In this document: positions 53,447 through 62,046 of the stretch, piece by piece | Position numbering within the stretch: position 1 is the stretch's first letter | Layout: each line of letters begins with the position of its first letter | NCBI GenBank assembly: GCA_963767635.1 | Contig: CAVYEM010000001.1 | Coordinates: forward strand, 1,178,001-1,242,000 | DNA from: CAVYEM01 sp963767635 | GTDB taxonomy: Bacteria; Vulcanimicrobiota; Vulcanimicrobiia; Vulcanimicrobiales; Vulcanimicrobiaceae | Direction: 5' to 3' | DNA length: 64,000 bases | The notes under the pieces: model-generated | Seen by the model: only the letters and a program-made list of their open reading frames with translations | What the model was told of the DNA's origin: nothing | Databases searched by the model: none | Position numbers and translations under genes: made by a program

Positions 53447-53778
53447 TCTGCCGACGCTGCGCGTTTTGCGTCCGCATTGGCCGCGAATCGCCTTAAAGGG
53501 AGCCGGCAGCCACCCGCTTGCAGTCGGAGCGGAAGCGAAACTATGGTTGCGACTCGAATGCTTGACCCCGGCGGACCCCTCTAGTAGAATATCCCCTTGG
53601 CGCTGGGATCTCTCTCCGGCGTGCTTCGAGGTGCTGTAGCCGCACCGGCGGGGCCCGAATCCGTTCGCCGCGGGTTTGGAAACGCAGATGCAGCGTGCCG
53701 ACGGCACGTGAAGTCGAGGCGACGACACCGCTCTCGTTGAGCGGCCAGGATAAACCTGCTGTTCCATGGTGAATTCGT
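53447..53778 (+). other. rpsK upstream region and long leader
   Basis: 332 nt without a gene. Antisense frames here are shadows of the rpsK-protease region. It contains the promoter at 53562-53590 and about 180 nt of leader, in which CGTGCCGACGGCACG can fold into a tight hairpin. A regulatory leader for S4-dependent repression, as known for alpha operons in other bacteria, is possible but not demonstrated. Confidence 0.5.
53562..53590 (+). promoter_or_regulatory. Predicted sigma-70-type promoter of rpsK-rpsD-rpoA-rplQ
   Basis: TTGACC at 53562-53567 and TAGAAT at 53585-53590 are separated by exactly 17 nt. It is oriented toward rpsK and gives a predicted leader of about 180-200 nt. This agrees with the detached alpha operon needing its own transcription start. 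Confidence 0.7.
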
Positions 53779-54175
53779 TTGGCAGCTGAAAAAACAGGTG
53801 AAGTCGCGCAAGAAGCGCGAGTTCAAGAATGTTCAATCCGGCGTGGCGCACGTGCACGCGTCCTTCAACAACACCGTCGTCACGATTTCCGACAACCTTG
53901 GAAACGTGATCGCTTGGGCCTCCGCCGGAAATTTGGGCTTCAAGGGCTCCAAAAAGTCGACGCCGTTCGCCGCTCAAATGGCTGCGGAAGCCGTAGCGCG
54001 CAAAGCCATGGAGCACGGCATGAAGGCGACCGAGGTGCTCGTGAAAGGCCCGGGCGCGGGCCGCGAGGCCGCCATTCGTTCGCTGCAGGCTACCGGCTTG
54101 GAGATCACGCTGATTAAAGACGTCACCCCTATTCCGCACAATGGATGCCGGCCGCCCAAGCGCCGCCGCGTGTGA
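53779..54175 (+). CDS. rpsK: 30S ribosomal protein S11
   Basis: The body (FKNVQSGVAHVHASFNNTVV; GNVIAWASAGNLGFKGSKKS; IPHNGCRPPKRRRV) is intact S11. In the given sequence the frame opens at GTG 53798 (KSRKKREF), or CTG 53786. If the A6 run at 53789-53794 has one A too many, TTG 53779 becomes the start and the N-terminus reads MAAEKQVKSRKKREF, preceded by GGTGA. I favour that start. S11 forms the platform around the Shine-Dalgarno duplex. Confidence 0.9.
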
Positions 54176-54202
54176 TGAGCAAGAGAGAGAGCTAACCGAC
54201 AG

Positions 54203-54860
54203 ATGTCACGTTATACCGGCCCCGTGTGCCGCTTATGCCGTCGGGAGACGGCGGCCAGCAAGACCGGCGAGAAGATCAAACTGTTTCTCAAGGGCGACCG
54301 CTGTTTGAGCAAAAAGTGCGCCGTAGAGCGGCGCGGGACTGCGCCGGGTCAAAAAACGCAAGGCAAGCAGCGCCAAAAGGTTTCGGAATACGGACGCCAG
54401 TCTGCGCGAAAAACAGAAGATGCGCCGCTATTACGGCGTGCACGAAACGCAATTCGAAAATTATTTTCGGGAAGCCGCGCGCGTTCCGGGGCAAACGGGA
54501 CGCACGTTCCTGCAGCTGCTTGAACGCCGCCTAGACAACGTGGTTTACCGGCTTAATCTGGCCAACAGCCGAGCCCAGGCGCGCCAACTGGTTACGCACC
54601 GCCACTTCCGCGTGAACGGCAAACTGGTGAATATTCCGTCTTATATTTTGAAAACGGGCGACGTGATCAGCATCGGAGAGCGCAGTAAGAAGTCGCCGGT
54701 CTTCGAAGCGAATTTCGAAGTGGCCAAGAACCGGCGCGCACCGGAGTGGCTCGAGTACAATGATGCCGAGCAGTCGGCACGCATCACGCAGTTGCCCAGC
54801 CGCGAGCAGATCGACACTCCCGTAGACGAACAGCTCATCGTCGAATACTATTCTCGCTAG
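54203..54860 (+). CDS. rpsD: 30S ribosomal protein S4 (frame-disrupted in this sequence)
   Basis: Two frames, 54203-54400 and 54402-54860, yield S4 of about 218 residues. The N-terminus has Cys9, Cys12, Cys34 and Cys39, the zinc-binding (C+) form. An extra T at 54401 breaks the frame; without it the text is GRQLREKQKMRRYYGVHETQ, as in normal S4. The S4 RNA-binding domain RLDNVVYRLNLANSRAQARQ follows. Because S4 is essential, sequencing error is the likely cause. S4 nucleates 30S assembly and may repress the alpha operon. Confidence 0.93.
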
Positions 54861-54974
54861 CCGCGTAACGCACGCAGCAAAACATACCCGCCGCTCCTAG
54901 GCGTGCGATCGCGGCAACCACGGGGTTGTCGCGGATAACGTAAGGAGCCATAAAGGAACTAAAAAGAACAAACC

Positions 54975-55901
54975 ATGACCGTATTGGATACGCCCCAAGG
55001 CGCAGGCATCGAAGTACGCGAGCGTCGCGACAACTACGCCAAATTCGTGATCGAACCGCTCGAGCGGGGTTTCGGCATCACGCTGGGCAACGCGCTTCGT
55101 CGCATTCTGCTCAGTTCGATACCGGGAGCCGCCGTCACGTATATGAAGATTGACGGGGTGCTGCACGAATTCTCCACGATACCGGGCATCGTGGAAGACA
55201 CGATCGCGCTAATGCTCAACCTCAAAGGTCTGCCGGTCAAGCTGAATACCGACGAACCAAAAGTCCTCACCTTGAACGTCACCGGTGAAAAAGAAGTCAC
55301 TGCGGGCGACATTACGCCGGACGCGGACGTCGAAGTGCTCGAACCGGACTACCACCTGGCGACGCTCTCGTCCAAGAGCGCCAAGCTTTCCATGGAAATC
55401 GGCGTCGAGACCGGCCGCGGATACGTTACGGCGGACCGCCAGCGAAACGTCGAGCACATGATCGGGCTCATTCCCTTGGACTCGATATTCTCCCCGATTC
55501 GCAAGGTCAATTTCACGGTCGACGATACGCGGGTCGGACAAAACGTCGACTTCGACCGGCTCACGATCGAAATGGAAACCAACGGTTCGGTGACGCCGGA
55601 CGAGGCGCTTTCGACCGCTGCGCAGATCATGCAAGAGCAGCTCGATCTGTTCGTGAACTTTACGAACGAAGAAAAGCCGTTGCCGCAAGCGCCGACGAGC
55701 GAGTGGGACATCCCGGTTGAAACGCTCAATTTGTCGGTGCGTTCGTTCAACTGCCTCAAGCGCGCGGGCATCTCGAAGGTTTCGGAACTGCTCGATATGA
55801 GCGAGGACGAAATCATCAAAATGCGTAACTTCGGAAAGAAGTCGCTCGACGAGATCAAGCAAGTTTTGGAAGAGCGCGGCCTTTCGCTTCGGCAATCGTA
55901 G
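54975..55901 (+). CDS. rpoA: DNA-directed RNA polymerase subunit alpha
   Basis: 308 residues. The N-terminal dimerisation domain includes VIEPLERGFGITLGNALRRI and LSSIPGAAVTYMKIDGVLHE. The C-terminal domain has LNLSVRSFNCLKRAGISKVS and FGKKSLDEIKQVLEERGL, which bind UP elements and activators. It is in its standard place between rpsD and rplQ. Confidence 0.97.
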   Translation: MTVLDTPQGAGIEVRERRDNYAKFVIEPLERGFGITLGNALRRILLSSIPGAAVTYMKIDGVLHEFSTIPGIVEDTIALMLNLKGLPVKLNTDEPKVLTLNVTGEKEVTAGDITPDADVEVLEPDYHLATLSSKSAKLSMEIGVETGRGYVTADRQRNVEHMIGLIPLDSIFSPIRKVNFTVDDTRVGQNVDFDRLTIEMETNGSVTPDEALSTAAQIMQEQLDLFVNFTNEEKPLPQAPTSEWDIPVETLNLSVRSFNCLKRAGISKVSELLDMSEDEIIKMRNFGKKSLDEIKQVLEERGLSLRQS

Positions 55902-55929
55902 GCAATCGTAAAGGTAAGAAAGCGAACAC

Positions 55930-56283
55930 ATGCCGCATCAAATCGCGTACAAGCGACTCTCGCGCACCGACGGGCATCGAAAGGCGCTCCTGCGCAATAT
56001 GGCGACCGCGTTTTTCAAGCACGAGAAGATCGAAACGACCTCGGCCAAGGCCAAAGAGGTCAGCAAAGTGATCGAACGCCTCATCACGACTGCCGGCCGC
56101 GGCGACCTGCATTCGCGCCGTCAGGTGGCCGAGTACATTACGGAACCGGCCGTCGTCAAGAAGCTCGTCGAACAAATCGCGCCGGCGCTCAAGGAGCGTA
56201 GCGGCGGGTACACGCGCATCACCAAGTCGCGCATTCGATCGGGGGACGCGGCGGAGCTGTCGATACTCGAGCTTGTCCGATAA
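55930..56283 (+). CDS. rplQ: 50S ribosomal protein L17
   Basis: 117 residues. RLSRTDGHRKALLRNMATAF and HEKIETTSAKAKEVSKVIER are characteristic, and the C-terminus contains GGYTRITKSRIRSGDAAELS. It sits near the exit tunnel. It ends the alpha operon; trpD starts 29 nt later with no terminator visible, so read-through into trp is possible. Confidence 0.96.
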   Translation: MPHQIAYKRLSRTDGHRKALLRNMATAFFKHEKIETTSAKAKEVSKVIERLITTAGRGDLHSRRQVAEYITEPAVVKKLVEQIAPALKERSGGYTRITKSRIRSGDAAELSILELVR

Positions 56284-56311
56284 TCGGAAGCCGCAGTAGG
56301 GGCGTACTTGG

Positions 56312-57322
56312 ATGGAGTATGCCCGGCTTCTTCGGCGGCTGATCGCGGGGGAAAATCTCACGCAAGGCGATGCGGCGTCCATGATCGGCCAGATCATGGA
56401 CGGTTCGTTTTCAGCGGTGCAATCGGCAGGCTTGCTTGCGGCACTCGCCGCCAAAGGCGAGGCGACCGACGAAGTTCTTGGAGCCGCTCGCGCCATGCGC
56501 GAGCGCAGCCTGCACGTCGAGCACGCGCTGCCGATGGTAGTAGACGTCGTCGGCACGGGAGGCGACGGCGCCGATACGATCAACATTTCGACGATGGCCG
56601 CCTTTATCGTCGCGGCCGCCGGCATTCCGGTCGCAAAACATGGAAATCGCGCCGCTTCGAGCGCCTGCGGCAGTGCCGACGTACTGGAATCCCAAGGCAT
56701 GGCCATCGACGTCGAACCGGAACGCGCGTCGCGCATGCTGCACGAAACGGGTTTCACGTTCATGTTCGCGCCGCGGTATCATCCCGCGATGAAAAGCGTT
56801 GCGCCGGTGCGCAGAGAGCTTGGCGTGCGAACTATTTTCAACGTGCTTGGCCCGCTTACGAACCCTGCCCGTGCCACCCATCTGGTCGTGGGCGTGGCAC
56901 GAGAAGAACATTTGGAGTTAATCGGTGAGGTGCTCGGGGCCCTTGGCGTGCGCAGCGGCGCGGTCGTGCATGCGGCCGGCGGTATGGACGAAGTAGGCGG
57001 AGAAGGACCGACGACCGTGTACGCGTTTGACGAGAAGGGCGGCCGACGGTGGACCGTCCGGCCCGAGCAATACGCTATTCAAGCGCCCCTAAACGCGCTC
57101 CGAGGAGGGTCGGTGCAGGCGTGCGGTGAGGCGTTCGAACGCATTCTCTCCGGCGAGCGATCGGCCCGGGCCGACGTCGTCGCATTGAACGCCGGCATGG
57201 TCTTTTTTGTCTGCGAGCATACGCCTACGCTGGCGGATGGCCTGGAACTCGCGCGCACGTTGCTGCGCGAAGGACGAGCCGCCGAAGTCTTCGATCGGGT
57301 CAGGCGTTTCTCGCGTGCCTGA
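56312..57322 (+). CDS. trpD: Anthranilate phosphoribosyltransferase
   Basis: 336 residues. VVDVVGTGGDGADTINIST (phosphoribosyl-pyrophosphate loop), KHGNRAASSACGSADVLE and NVLGPLTNPARATHLVVGVA are the family blocks. It condenses anthranilate with PRPP, the second step of tryptophan synthesis. It is first in a trpD-C-F-B-A order. trpE and trpG are not in the window. Confidence 0.96.
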   Translation: MEYARLLRRLIAGENLTQGDAASMIGQIMDGSFSAVQSAGLLAALAAKGEATDEVLGAARAMRERSLHVEHALPMVVDVVGTGGDGADTINISTMAAFIVAAAGIPVAKHGNRAASSACGSADVLESQGMAIDVEPERASRMLHETGFTFMFAPRYHPAMKSVAPVRRELGVRTIFNVLGPLTNPARATHLVVGVAREEHLELIGEVLGALGVRSGAVVHAAGGMDEVGGEGPTTVYAFDEKGGRRWTVRPEQYAIQAPLNALRGGSVQACGEAFERILSGERSARADVVALNAGMVFFVCEHTPTLADGLELARTLLREGRAAEVFDRVRRFSRA

Positions 57323-58130
57323 TATTTTAGAGCGCATGTACGCCGCCAAATCGGCGATCCGCGCGCAGGACGAGATGCGTGAATCATACGATGCGGTGCG
57401 CGAGCGCGCGAGCGCGCACAAATCATCGCGACGGGGCTTCCTGCAGGCGTTGCTGAACGCACGCGGGAGTGCCATCATCGGTGAAATCAAGCGCGCATCA
57501 CCGTCCGCGGGGCTCATCGCAAGGAACTTCAATCCGGCAGACATCGCGCAAACGTACGGCGCGGCAGGAGTGGACTGCATCAGCGTGCTCACCGAAGCCG
57601 ATCACTTTTTGGGGGAACTGGACTACCTGGACGTGGTCCGAAACCACAGCGCGATCCCTTTGCTGCGCAAAGATTTTTTGAGCACGCCCTACGAAATCGC
57701 GCAATCGGCCGCGCATGGAGCGGATGCCGTTCTTCTGATCGTCGCGGGGCTGCGCGACGATCAGTTGACGGCGTGCATGGCGGAAGCAGGCAAGTACGAT
57801 CTCGACGTACTCGTCGAGGTGCACGATGCAGTAGAGTTGGATCGCGCGATCGCACTACGCGCGCGTTTGGTCGGCATCAACAACCGCGACTTGCGTACGT
57901 TCGAAACGGACCTGAACGTGAGCGAGTATTTGCTGCCCAAGGTTCCTGTGGGAGCGGTGGCGGTGAGCGAGAGCGGAATGCAGGGGGCGCACGACATAGA
58001 GCGGCTGCACCGTGCGGGCGCGCGCGGCTTTCTCATCGGTGAAGCGCTGATGCGATCCGGCGATCCGGCGGCGCTGATTCGGACACTCAAATCGGGCGCA
58101 ACCGTGCAACGGAGCGGCGCCGGCGCGTGA
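57315..58130 (+). CDS. trpC: Indole-3-glycerol-phosphate synthase
   Basis: 271 residues from GTG 57315 (VPDILERMYAAKSAIRAQ), overlapping trpD by eight bases. The longer upstream frame is shadow. IGEIKRASPSAGLIAR holds the catalytic Lys, and GVDCISVLTEADHFLG, LPLLRKDF-type IPLLRKDFLSTPYEI and VGINNRDLRTFETDL follow. It closes the indole ring. Coupled to trpF. Confidence 0.95.
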   Translation: MPDILERMYAAKSAIRAQDEMRESYDAVRERASAHKSSRRGFLQALLNARGSAIIGEIKRASPSAGLIARNFNPADIAQTYGAAGVDCISVLTEADHFLGELDYLDVVRNHSAIPLLRKDFLSTPYEIAQSAAHGADAVLLIVAGLRDDQLTACMAEAGKYDLDVLVEVHDAVELDRAIALRARLVGINNRDLRTFETDLNVSEYLLPKVPVGAVAVSESGMQGAHDIERLHRAGARGFLIGEALMRSGDPAALIRTLKSGATVQRSGAGA

Positions 58131-58759
58131 GGACGCGCGTAAAGTTTTGCGGATGCACCGATCTGCAGGACGTGATGCTCGCCGTCACGACCGGCGCAGA
58201 CGCCGTCGGAATGATTTTCGCGCCCTCACCGCGACGCATTACAGAAAGCTCTGCTCGCTACATCGCCGAACGTCTGCCGCCGTTTATTACGCCCGTCGGC
58301 GTGTTCGTGAATCCATCGCCTCGCGAGATCGAGCGGGCGCGCGCGATTTTTCCCGATTTGGTCGTGCAGCTGCACGGCGACGAATCGCCGAGCTTCGTAT
58401 CGTCGATCGACGGGAAGGTCATCAAGGCGGTCCACGTCGCGGAAGGAGCGCAAGACTCCAGCGCGATCGAACGGGCAGCTAACGCTCATCCGCGTGCAAT
58501 CTTGCTCTTCGATACGGCGGTGCGCGGGGTGAGCGGCGGAACAGGAGCGGCGTTTCCGTGGCGCCTGGTGGCACCCATCGCTCGGCATCGGCCGATCGTG
58601 GTGGGCGGAGGCCTCACGCCGGCGAATGTGTTTGAGTGCATGCGGACGGTGCGGCCGTTCGGCGTGGACGTTCGCAGCGGCATCGAAACGAACAGCCGCA
58701 AAGATGCGGGCAAGATGCGCGCGTTCCTGCAGGCGGTGAAAGCGGCTGATGCAGCCTGA
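58127..58759 (+). CDS. trpF: Phosphoribosylanthranilate isomerase
   Basis: 210 residues from GTG 58127 (GTGA overlap with trpC). RVKFCGCTDLQDVMLAV carries the catalytic Cys region, GMIFAPSPRRIT and VQLHGDESPSF follow, and PFGVDVRSGIET is at the C-terminus. It isomerises phosphoribosyl-anthranilate. Ten-base overlap with trpB. Confidence 0.94.
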   Translation: MRTRVKFCGCTDLQDVMLAVTTGADAVGMIFAPSPRRITESSARYIAERLPPFITPVGVFVNPSPREIERARAIFPDLVVQLHGDESPSFVSSIDGKVIKAVHVAEGAQDSSAIERAANAHPRAILLFDTAVRGVSGGTGAAFPWRLVAPIARHRPIVVGGGLTPANVFECMRTVRPFGVDVRSGIETNSRKDAGKMRAFLQAVKAADAA

Positions 58760-59960
58760 CGAGCGGGGATATTTCGGGGAGTTCGGCGGCCGATTCGTTC
58801 CCGAGGTTTTGGTGGCGGCGCTTGCGGAGCTGGAACGCGAAGTCCATGCAGCCTTTGCGGATCCGGCATTTTGGGCGGAGTATCATGCCATTTTGCGAGA
58901 TTTCGTGGGACGTCCGTCTTCGCTGTATGCTGCGCAGCGGTATTGCGCGCGTGCCGGCGGACCGCTGCTGGCACTCAAGCGTGAAGATCTCAACCACACC
59001 GGCGCGCACAAAATCAATAATACGGTAGGGCAAGTTCTGCTCGCCAACCGCATGAGAAAGCGGCGAATCATCGCAGAGACCGGGGCAGGGCAGCACGGCG
59101 TCGCTACCGCAACGGTCGGTGCCAAGTTCGGTATTCCCGTGGAAGTATTTATGGGCGCGGTCGATGTGGAACGGCAAGCGCTCAACGTGTATATCATGAA
59201 AGTGCTGGGCGCTACGGTACACACCGTCAGCGGCGGTACGCAAACCCTCAAAGACGCGACGAATGAGGCGTTCCGGCAGTGGGCGGCGTGCGTCGACGAC
59301 ACATTTTACGTCATCGGCAGCGTCGTCGGAGCGCATCCGTATCCTTACATGGTCCGGGAGTTTCAAAAAGTCATTGGCACCGAGGCGCGGCGACAATGCT
59401 TGGAACAGTTCGGACGCAAGCCCACCGACGTCGTGGCGTGCGTGGGCGGCGGAAGCAACGCGCTGGGCATATTCACCGCGTTCATCGACGATCCGGACGT
59501 GCGCTTGTGGGGCGTAGAGGCCGCCGGCGACGGCGCGAACAGTGCGAGAACCGCCGCCGCGCTTACCGCAGGAAGCGTGGGCGTGCTGCACGGATCGCGT
59601 TCGTACTTGCTGCAGACCCAGAACGGGCAGGTGCGTGAAACGCACTCGATCAGCGCGGGATTGGATTATCCCGGCGTGGGCCCGGAACACGCGTATCTAA
59701 AGACGAGCGGCCGCGCGACCTACGTTCCGATTTCCGACGACGAAGCGCTCGAGGCGTTCTTCGCGCTCGCGAGTTGCGAAGGCATCATTCCGGCGCTGGA
59801 GAGCGCGCACGCCGTGGCGTTTGCGCGCAAGCTCTCGCTGGAGCGCGGTCCGGACGATCTTATTTTAGTGAATCTGAGCGGCCGCGGCGACAAAGATATC
59901 GCTCAAGTTCGCAGCGTTCTCGACGCACGGCTAACGTCATGTCGAAGGGCTTGGCGTTGA
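58749..59960 (+). CDS. trpB: Tryptophan synthase beta subunit
   Basis: 403 residues. YFGEFGGRFVPEVLVAALAE, the PLP-lysine motif DLNHTGAHKINNTVGQVLLA, ETGAGQHGVATATV and GGGSNALGIFTAFID are all intact, and SGRGDKDIAQVRSVL is near the end. It joins indole and serine. The last residues (SCRRAWR) overlap the trpA start and look non-family. Confidence 0.96.
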   Translation: MQPDERGYFGEFGGRFVPEVLVAALAELEREVHAAFADPAFWAEYHAILRDFVGRPSSLYAAQRYCARAGGPLLALKREDLNHTGAHKINNTVGQVLLANRMRKRRIIAETGAGQHGVATATVGAKFGIPVEVFMGAVDVERQALNVYIMKVLGATVHTVSGGTQTLKDATNEAFRQWAACVDDTFYVIGSVVGAHPYPYMVREFQKVIGTEARRQCLEQFGRKPTDVVACVGGGSNALGIFTAFIDDPDVRLWGVEAAGDGANSARTAAALTAGSVGVLHGSRSYLLQTQNGQVRETHSISAGLDYPGVGPEHAYLKTSGRATYVPISDDEALEAFFALASCEGIIPALESAHAVAFARKLSLERGPDDLILVNLSGRGDKDIAQVRSVLDARLTSCRRAWR

Positions 59961-60713
59961 CTTTCCAACCCGGGCCGCTGTGCGATGATCGCCTATCTGA
60001 TGGCGGGAGACCCCGATCTCGCCACCACGCGTTTGCTGCTTCGCGCGACGATCGATGCCGGCGCGCAGGCGATCGAATTGGGCATTCCCTACGGCGATCC
60101 GCTTGCCGACGGCCCCACGATTGCCGCCGCGGCCGCACGAGCGCTGGCGCGCGGAACCGGCATATCCGACGTCCTCGAACTCGTGAGCGATATCTCGGCG
60201 TCGGCACCCCCGATCGTGCTGTTCACGTACTACAACTGCGTATATCAGTACGGCGTCGATCGCTTTGCTCGCGATGCGGCGCAAGCCGGCGCGTCGGGCG
60301 CGATCGTGCCCGATATCGCGCTGGAGGAAACGCCGGCTGTCCGTGAAGCACTGCGCGCAAACGGTTTAGACATGCCGCTGCTGGTCGCGCCGTCGACGCC
60401 GGTGGAGCGCGCCACGCGGATCGCCCAAGCATCCAGCGGTTTTGTGTACGTGGTTTCGCGCCTCGGCGTGACGGGCGCGCGTGAGGCGCCTGACTTTTCT
60501 CCACTGCGCGCGCAGATCGCGGCTCTTCGAACCGCCACGACTAAACCGCTCGCGGTCGGGTTCGGCATCAGCACGCCGGATCACGTGCGTGAAGTGCGCG
60601 CGGCCGTCGACGGCATCATCGTGGGCAGCGCCCTCATCGACGCCTATGCGGGGACGCGCGCGCAAGAGGCGGCGGATCGGGTATTTCGATTTACGAGCGA
60701 GCTGCTGAAGTAA
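59939..60713 (+). CDS. trpA: Tryptophan synthase alpha subunit (start frame-disrupted)
   Basis: The family body from 59985 (MIAYLMAGDPDLATT) carries AIELGIPYGDPLADGP with the catalytic Glu/Asp and VSRLGVTGAR. About 15-20 residues are missing before it. The ATG at 59939 supplies MSKGLALTFQ, which rejoins PGRCAMIAYLMAGDP if one C of 59969-59971 is extra. This gives about 257 residues, slightly short but typical. It cleaves indole-glycerol phosphate. The 3' end overlaps lhgO convergently by 23 nt. Confidence 0.9.
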
Positions 60714-61917
60714 CGCCAAGTCCAAAGCGCCGGTCGGCGTCGTCGGCGATATAGGCGCCGATCGCCAGCGACGAGGTAGCCGCCGGAGAGGGAGCATTGC
60801 GCACGTGCACGATCCCTTCCGATCCTTCAACCACAAAATCGTCCACCATCGAACCGTCGGCGTTCATCGCCTGTGCGCGCACTCCGGACGGCCCCGGCAG
60901 CGTATCGTGCACTTGTAATTCGGGAATGTAGCGCTGCAGTGCTTTCACGTAAGCGGAACGGACCAAGTCGCGATACATCTCGCCCATGCCGATCGACATA
61001 TATTTGCCGGCGAGTTTGATGAAGCCGGGATACGTGAGGGATTCAAACAGATCGCCCGGGTTGACGGTCGTGAATGTGTAGCCTTCGCGAGCGAAAGCGA
61101 GCACGGCGTTGGGTCCAAGCCAGATATCGCCGTTCATGCGCGGAGTAAAGTGGACACCCAAAAACGGGAAAGCCGGATCGGGGACCGGGTAGATGTTGCC
61201 CTTGACCAGATAGCGCTTTTCGGGCCGCAGGATCAAGTAGTCGCCTCGGAACGGCACGATCTTCGGATCGCTCCCGCCGCCGGTCATCTTCGCGAGCCGG
61301 TCCGATTGCAGACCGCCGCACGTGATGACGTAGCGCGCTTCAACGTCGCCCCCTTCGCTGGAGATTCGCGCGGAGCCGCCGTCGCGCGCAATTCCGGTAA
61401 CGCGATGTCCGGTAAGAATTTGGCCGTCCATGCTGCGGATGTCGTCGGCATACGAGCACGCCACCTGACCGTAGTCGACGATTCCGGTGACCGGAGAGGA
61501 TATCGCCCTGATGCCGCGGCAGTGCGGTTCACGCTCGGAGATGCCGCGCTCGTCCAGCATTTCGATGTTTTCAATGCCGTTGGCTTGCCCGCGCTCCCAC
61601 AACGCTTGCAGCCGTCCCAGTTCCGATTCTTCGGTCGCCACGATCAGCTTGCCGACCGGCTTGTATGCAATGCCCTTGTCGTGGCAGTATTGCCAGAGTG
61701 CGCGGCGGCCTTCGACGCACAGCCGAGCTTTGAGCGAACCAGGCGTATAGTAAATGCCGGAGTGAATGACGCCGCTGTTGTGGCCGGTTTGGTGCCGGCT
61801 GACCTCCGGTTCTTTTTCCAGGACGGCCAAGCGCGCATGCGGATGCCGCAGCAGCAGCTCTCGCCCGGTAGCAAGGCCGACGATGCCGCCGCCGACAATG
61901 GCGATGTCGTAAGTCAT
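60691..61917 (-). CDS. lhgO: L-2-hydroxyglutarate oxidase (LhgO-type FAD oxidoreductase)
   Basis: 408 residues from the ATG at 61917. The FAD loop IAIVGGGIVGLATGRELL is N-terminal, HQTGHNSGVIHSGIYYTPGS and GIRAISSPVTGIVDYGQVA follow, and GPSGVRAQAMNADGSMVDDF lies near the C-terminus. It would oxidise L-2-hydroxyglutarate to 2-oxoglutarate, a repair or glutarate-pathway step. It is convergent to trpA with overlapping ends, and divergent from the following dehydrogenase gene. Confidence 0.92.
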   Translation of the reverse strand: MTYDIAIVGGGIVGLATGRELLLRHPHARLAVLEKEPEVSRHQTGHNSGVIHSGIYYTPGSLKARLCVEGRRALWQYCHDKGIAYKPVGKLIVATEESELGRLQALWERGQANGIENIEMLDERGISEREPHCRGIRAISSPVTGIVDYGQVACSYADDIRSMDGQILTGHRVTGIARDGGSARISSEGGDVEARYVITCGGLQSDRLAKMTGGGSDPKIVPFRGDYLILRPEKRYLVKGNIYPVPDPAFPFLGVHFTPRMNGDIWLGPNAVLAFAREGYTFTTVNPGDLFESLTYPGFIKLAGKYMSIGMGEMYRDLVRSAYVKALQRYIPELQVHDTLPGPSGVRAQAMNADGSMVDDFVVEGSEGIVHVRNAPSPAATSSLAIGAYIADDADRRFGLGVTSAARS

Positions 61918-62046
61918 ACCGCGGCCATTTTCTCATGGCGCAAGCAAGCCTGCTAGGGGGAAGGTCGTAACCCTGGGCCGGGTGCCTCAGGTTAAAATAA
62001 GCGCAGCACACCGTCCGAGCGGACGTCCTTTTCTTACAGGAGTCAG

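Noticed and set aside
53288..54139. Long minus-strand frame across the rpsK leader
   Set aside because: No motif, antisense to the protease end, promoter and rpsK.
55209..55931. 240-codon minus-strand frame opposite rpoA
   Set aside because: Shadow of rpoA in a high-GC genome; no independent signal.
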